From NCBI GenBank assembly GCA_028023455.1, contig JAQFVV010012510.1, positions 2,275,420-2,339,419 on the forward strand: a stretch of 64,000 nt of DNA, in the 5' to 3' direction. Both the position numbers and the translations under genes were made by a program. Source of the stretch: Epiperipatus broadwayi. Lineage: Eukaryota; Onychophora; Udeonychophora; Euonychophora; Peripatidae. This document shows positions 60,569 through 64,000 of the stretch, piece by piece. The first letter of the stretch is position 1. Each line of letters starts with the position of its first letter. The notes below the pieces were generated by a model. It did no database searches and had not been told where the DNA came from. It saw only the letters and a program-made list of their open reading frames with translations.

Positions 60569-62275
60569 ATGTTGTGTCACCCTGATTTTACAAGGACCTT
60601 TTATGTCCAGACTGATAGTAGCAAGCAGGGATTGGGGGCTGTGTTATTCCAAATTAATGAAGAAGGAAAGCATCAGGTGCTCTATTTTTGTAGCTGCTCC
60701 TTAAAGGGAGCCGAAGTTCACTATACCACCACAGAACAAGAAACCCTAACAATCGTTTGGGCCTGCCAGAAATTCCGGCAATTTCTCCTGGGGTCTGATG
60801 TGGTCATAGTAACTGATCACAAATGTTTGGAATTCTTGAATAAGAGTTTCCTTACTAACGATCGATTGATCCGGTGGAGCCTGGCCCTTCAACAGTTCCA
60901 ATACAAAGTGGCTTACTGCCCAGGGTGTGAGAACATTGTGGCAGATATCCTAAGCCGCCATCCTGTACCTGCCAGTATCCAAAATCCCCAGCTGAGTGAC
61001 CAGACCCTCAGAATCATGGCCACGACCACGAAGACCCCTATGGAAACTGATTTGACAAATCTACGATATTGGCAAGATGACCAATATGCTAGCATTATTT
61101 CCAACCTGGGAACTAATCACCTAATGTGTACAAACAAAAGAAATGTGCAGCAATACTCCCAATTCCGCTTAAAAGATGGGATCCTGCAATGTAAAACAAA
61201 AGACATGGAGAACCCATGGAAAATCATGATGCCAAATAAGATTAGGATGCAACTGGTTGAACATGTCCACAAAACCTTGGGACATTATGGGCCATGGAAA
61301 ACTGAGGAAGCCTTGAGACGCCAATTTTACTGGCCAGGTATGTACACACAGATTCTCACAGTGTTACGGAAATGCACAACATGTGCCCGGACTAAGTTTC
61401 TGAACAAGTCTTATGCTGGAACTGTGAAATCCATAACTGCATCAAGGCCCAATGAGCTAATTGCAATTGACCACTATGGCCCGTTGCCCAAATTTAGAAA
61501 GTTCCAATATCTACTTGTGACCTATGATGTTTTTTCCAAATATGTACGAGCATATTCTGTCTGGGCTGCAGACTCAAGGAATACGATTCAGGCCCTCCAA
61601 GATAAACAATTCCCTGAGGTGAGAAAACCTAATTCTATTCTATCAGATCATGGTTCAGCCTTCACCTCTAAGGAATGGAGAAGCTGGCTTTTGAAGCAAC
61701 AACTCACTCATTGGTTGACATCGATTAGGAATCCCCAATCTAACCCATGTGAAAGAGTCATGAGAGAACTCAATTGTCTCTTTCGCACCTACATATCAAC
61801 CAACCACCGGGATTGGGTAAATAAAACCCCAGAAATAGTCAACTGTATAAACCAGACGATAAATGAGTCTACCGGTTTTATGCCTGAACGCCTTCACTAT
61901 GGGAAGCCATGTCGCAACTTATTTCTGAACCTGGTGCCACTAGATGAAATAGTTATTGACCCTATTCATGACCAAGAAGCTGCTAGAAGATGGTTGGCCC
62001 AGGCAGCTGAAAATCGCTTAAAGAGGGGACGGATGCAATGTCACCAATTTCAGGAAAGCGATCAAGTATGGTTGAGATCTCCCAAGACTAGCAGTGTAGT
62101 AAAAAAGGAGTTTAATAAATTTTTTCCCTTGTATAGTGGACCATACCTTGTTCGGAGAAGATGTCATGAAAATGCTTTTCTATTGGAAGGAGAAAATGGG
62201 TTTAATGGCATCTATAATGCACGACAATTGAAACCATACACACCACTCGATCCTCATACCAAATATTTCAGTTAA
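60569..62275 (+). pseudogene. pol C-terminal part: RNase H and integrase (open for 568 codons)
   Basis: This long frame is in phase with the reverse transcriptase and is the best preserved part of the element. RNase H (about 1-130) has Asp16 (QTDSS), Glu58 (TTTEQET), Asp83 (VTDHK) and Asp126 (ADILSR). The integrase zinc finger has His235-region HKTLGH and CTTC (269-272). The core has Asp301 (AIDHYGP), Asp360 (LSDHG) and Glu395 (NPCERV), with 34 residues between the last two. The C-terminal region ends YNARQLKPY, a gypsy-type tail with no chromodomain visible. The internal ATG at 60,569 is not the real start. Confidence 0.9.
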
Positions 62276-62496
62276 TGGAAAAAACAGCAAGAAGTTGAAA
62301 TAAAAATATAAAAAGGAATGAAAGATTCTTTCTTCTCCATACTAAAAACTTGATTCAAATAAGAAGGCAGTTTTGTTTTTTTTTTGTCCACAAGGAGCAA
62401 AGTTTTCATGCTCATTATTAAGGTTGTTTTTCTCACCAACATTATATTAGACTCCAACAAAGGTATTTTTTTATTGATTTTTTTTTGATCACTTTA
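62276..62496 (+). other. 3' untranslated spacer of the gypsy element
   Basis: About 220 bp between the pol stop and the polypurine tract, with T runs near 62,375 and 62,480. There is no room for an envelope gene. Confidence 0.7.
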
Positions 62497-62508
62497 AGTG
62501 GGGAAGAA
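62497..62508 (+). promoter_or_regulatory. polypurine tract
   Basis: AAGTGGGGAAGAA lies directly before the TG of the 3' LTR, as expected for the plus-strand primer of reverse transcription. One T interrupts the purines. Confidence 0.75.
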
Positions 62509-64000
62509 TGAAGCAGTCAATGTCTAATCATCATTGAGCTTCATGCTTAACCATCTACACTAACCTCCTATGGAGCCTGCAATTCAGACCCTGCTATAAA
62601 TATATGCTATTCACTCACACACTGTATGTCAAATCATTCTAAAGATGAGTAAAATTAATTTTGTTTAGTAAAAATGAAACAGTAGTTTGAATGATGCGTA
62701 TATATATTATGACTAAAGCAATAGTTTTATTGCTATAAAAATACATTTGCTTAGATATTTGTAATTATTTTTATATCTGTGTATATTCAATGTAACAACA
62801 AAGAAAAATGGGGAAGGCTTGAAATATTGAAATTATCCTTATCACTAGTCAGATCGTTGTCTATAATTAAAACTTATAAATCTTAATTACAATCGAAAAA
62901 CAAATTGTTTATCAGTTGTTTTCAAATCTTTCAAAACAGCTAAAAGGGGTATTTCAAGCCTTATTTATTGAAAATATTTTACTAATTAAATGTTGTTTTT
63001 AAAAGGATTACAGAGATAAGGGTGGTGTATGAAATTGAATTCTGGGCAGTATTGAAAGGTTATAAAAGGAACCACAGAACAGAGGGAAGGGGAGTTTTTT
63101 ACTTTCAGTTGTTAGTTAAGTGCAGAGGAGTTTTTAATCAGTTGAGTTAATTACCTTTAAGAAGCCAACACAAGTGCTGTAGATGGAGCGTGAGTAGTGG
63201 AATCTAGCACCGATCTCTTCTTCTCTTGAAGAACTGTCTGCCTGTCAATTGCCATGTCCCATCTGGCCGACCATACAACATGATTGCTTCCGACTGCTGA
63301 TTGCTAATGATGCTGCTATGCTGTCTTTTCCTTAGGTAACCTTTTAACGTAGAACTGCCTTTATACGACAATACTTTTGTAATCTATAGTTCAACCTTCA
63401 TATCTTAATTTATATAAGCTTCTGCTAATTTTGCTTTTAAACTCTCTTTCTCAGTAATCTTTTATTAATATCATGTATTTTAGCTTACCTTTCACGCTTA
63501 ATTAAATTATATATAAATGTGTGCGATTCCATTATTATTTCATGTATTTTGTTTAATGTATATATATGATTTATTTTCTTTAATGTGCCAAAATCGCTAA
63601 ATTCGCGAATAAGGGGGAAAATAATTGTTTTACTTGGGAAAAGGGTGGGCTTTATTTAAAACTTATCAATAAAGTTTTGTCTATATTAAATAGAAATTGC
63701 TCGCCAGTTTGGTTTCATTTTAAATTCATTATTCTTAAAGTAAATTAAAAACTTTTACTGTGGATGAATTTTGCTTTAATTTTCTATTTTAAAAAGATCG
63801 TGAACCTTCATATAATTAATCCATTCCTTTTTGCTGGTGCCTGAAAGGCAAACTCTACCTGTTAATACATATTTGGGAATCGATTCTTTAAATATAAATG
63901 TTGTTAGTTTAATAATATTATAAATAGAAGCATTATCATTCATTATGATTAGTTAAATGACTCAGAATTGAAAACAGATTATTGTGCAAGAGGTTAGACA
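62509..64000 (+). repeat. 3' LTR of the gypsy element, cut by the window end
   Basis: The first 1,492 bp match 54,510 onward with about 30 base differences, mostly transitions, plus one 8 bp indel (ATTGTTTT missing near 63,415). The TATA box (63,061) and donor-like GGTAACC are conserved. Confidence 0.93.

Larger units (their letters stand above)
54510..62508 (+). mobile_element. gypsy-type (Ty3) LTR retrotransposon with very long LTRs; coding region disabled
   Basis: The order is 5' LTR (2,847 bp), primer-binding region, gag, protease, reverse transcriptase, RNase H, integrase, polypurine tract and 3' LTR (entered here from 62,509 and cut by the window end). Domain order with integrase last places it in Ty3/gypsy (Metaviridae). 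No envelope gene is present: the integrase ends at 62,275 and only about 230 bp precede the 3' LTR. The LTRs are about 98% identical by eye over 1.49 kb, so the insertion is fairly recent. Gag-pol carries four in-frame stops, a frameshift near 59,450 and a homopolymer-rich block that replaces part of the reverse transcriptase. Confidence 0.93.

Overview
This is a repeat-dense, AT-rich (roughly 70% A+T by eye) stretch of an animal genome, almost certainly an invertebrate. It has no bacterial-style operons. Coding-like sequence is nearly all decayed transposon (gypsy-type LTR elements, L1-like and RTE LINEs, hAT transposases, a tRNA-derived SINE). There are also long simple repeats, many foldback elements, and one apparently intact single-exon gene for a seven-transmembrane receptor. 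The gypsy integrase, RTE and hAT types are common in arthropods and other invertebrates, but the sequence does not fix the phylum.

Layout. 1-8.6 kb: an old solo LTR split by a 4.6 kb insertion. 10.0-13.7 kb: an L1-like LINE with frameshifts. 14.0-14.3 kb: an RTE 3' end. 16.4-18.4 kb: an inverted-repeat element whose right arm has a canonical hammerhead ribozyme core. 18.9-19.2 kb and 32.0-32.3 kb: two foldbacks with hammerhead-like boxes on both arms. 23.8-24.9 kb: a hAT transposase pseudogene carrying a tiny tRNA-derived SINE with its target-site duplication. 26.3-30.0 kb: a deleted LTR retrotransposon on the minus strand. 30.1-30.5 kb: a (TCTA)n microsatellite. 34.2-34.7 kb: a large palindromic element. 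34.9-35.3 kb: a hAT C-terminus. 35.5-36.4 kb: the receptor gene (minus strand). 39.1-41.8 kb: a second solo LTR. 42-51 kb: four copies of a small retroposon family, one carrying two well-formed type I hammerhead ribozymes in opposite orientation. 46.2-48.3 kb: an RTE on the minus strand. 54.5 kb to the window end: a gypsy-type element with unusually long LTRs (2,847 bp).

Two themes stand out. First, a small retroposon family (here 67-487 bp) has shared termini and 11-14 bp target-site duplications and contains a hammerhead ribozyme; copies cluster at 42-51 kb, and internally deleted copies keep both ends. Hammerhead-like motifs also occur in three or four unrelated-looking repeats here. Second, a long-LTR gypsy family has three members at 0.99, 39.1 and 54.5 kb. 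All three insert at ATAT and share a TATA box; a GTAA donor-like site a few hundred bases downstream is well conserved in two and weaker in the third, suggesting a spliced leader. The youngest copy has LTRs about 98% identical, yet its coding region is broken by four in-frame stops, a frameshift and a homopolymer-rich block that may be an assembly error.

All calls were made by reading the sequence; no database or folding program was used.
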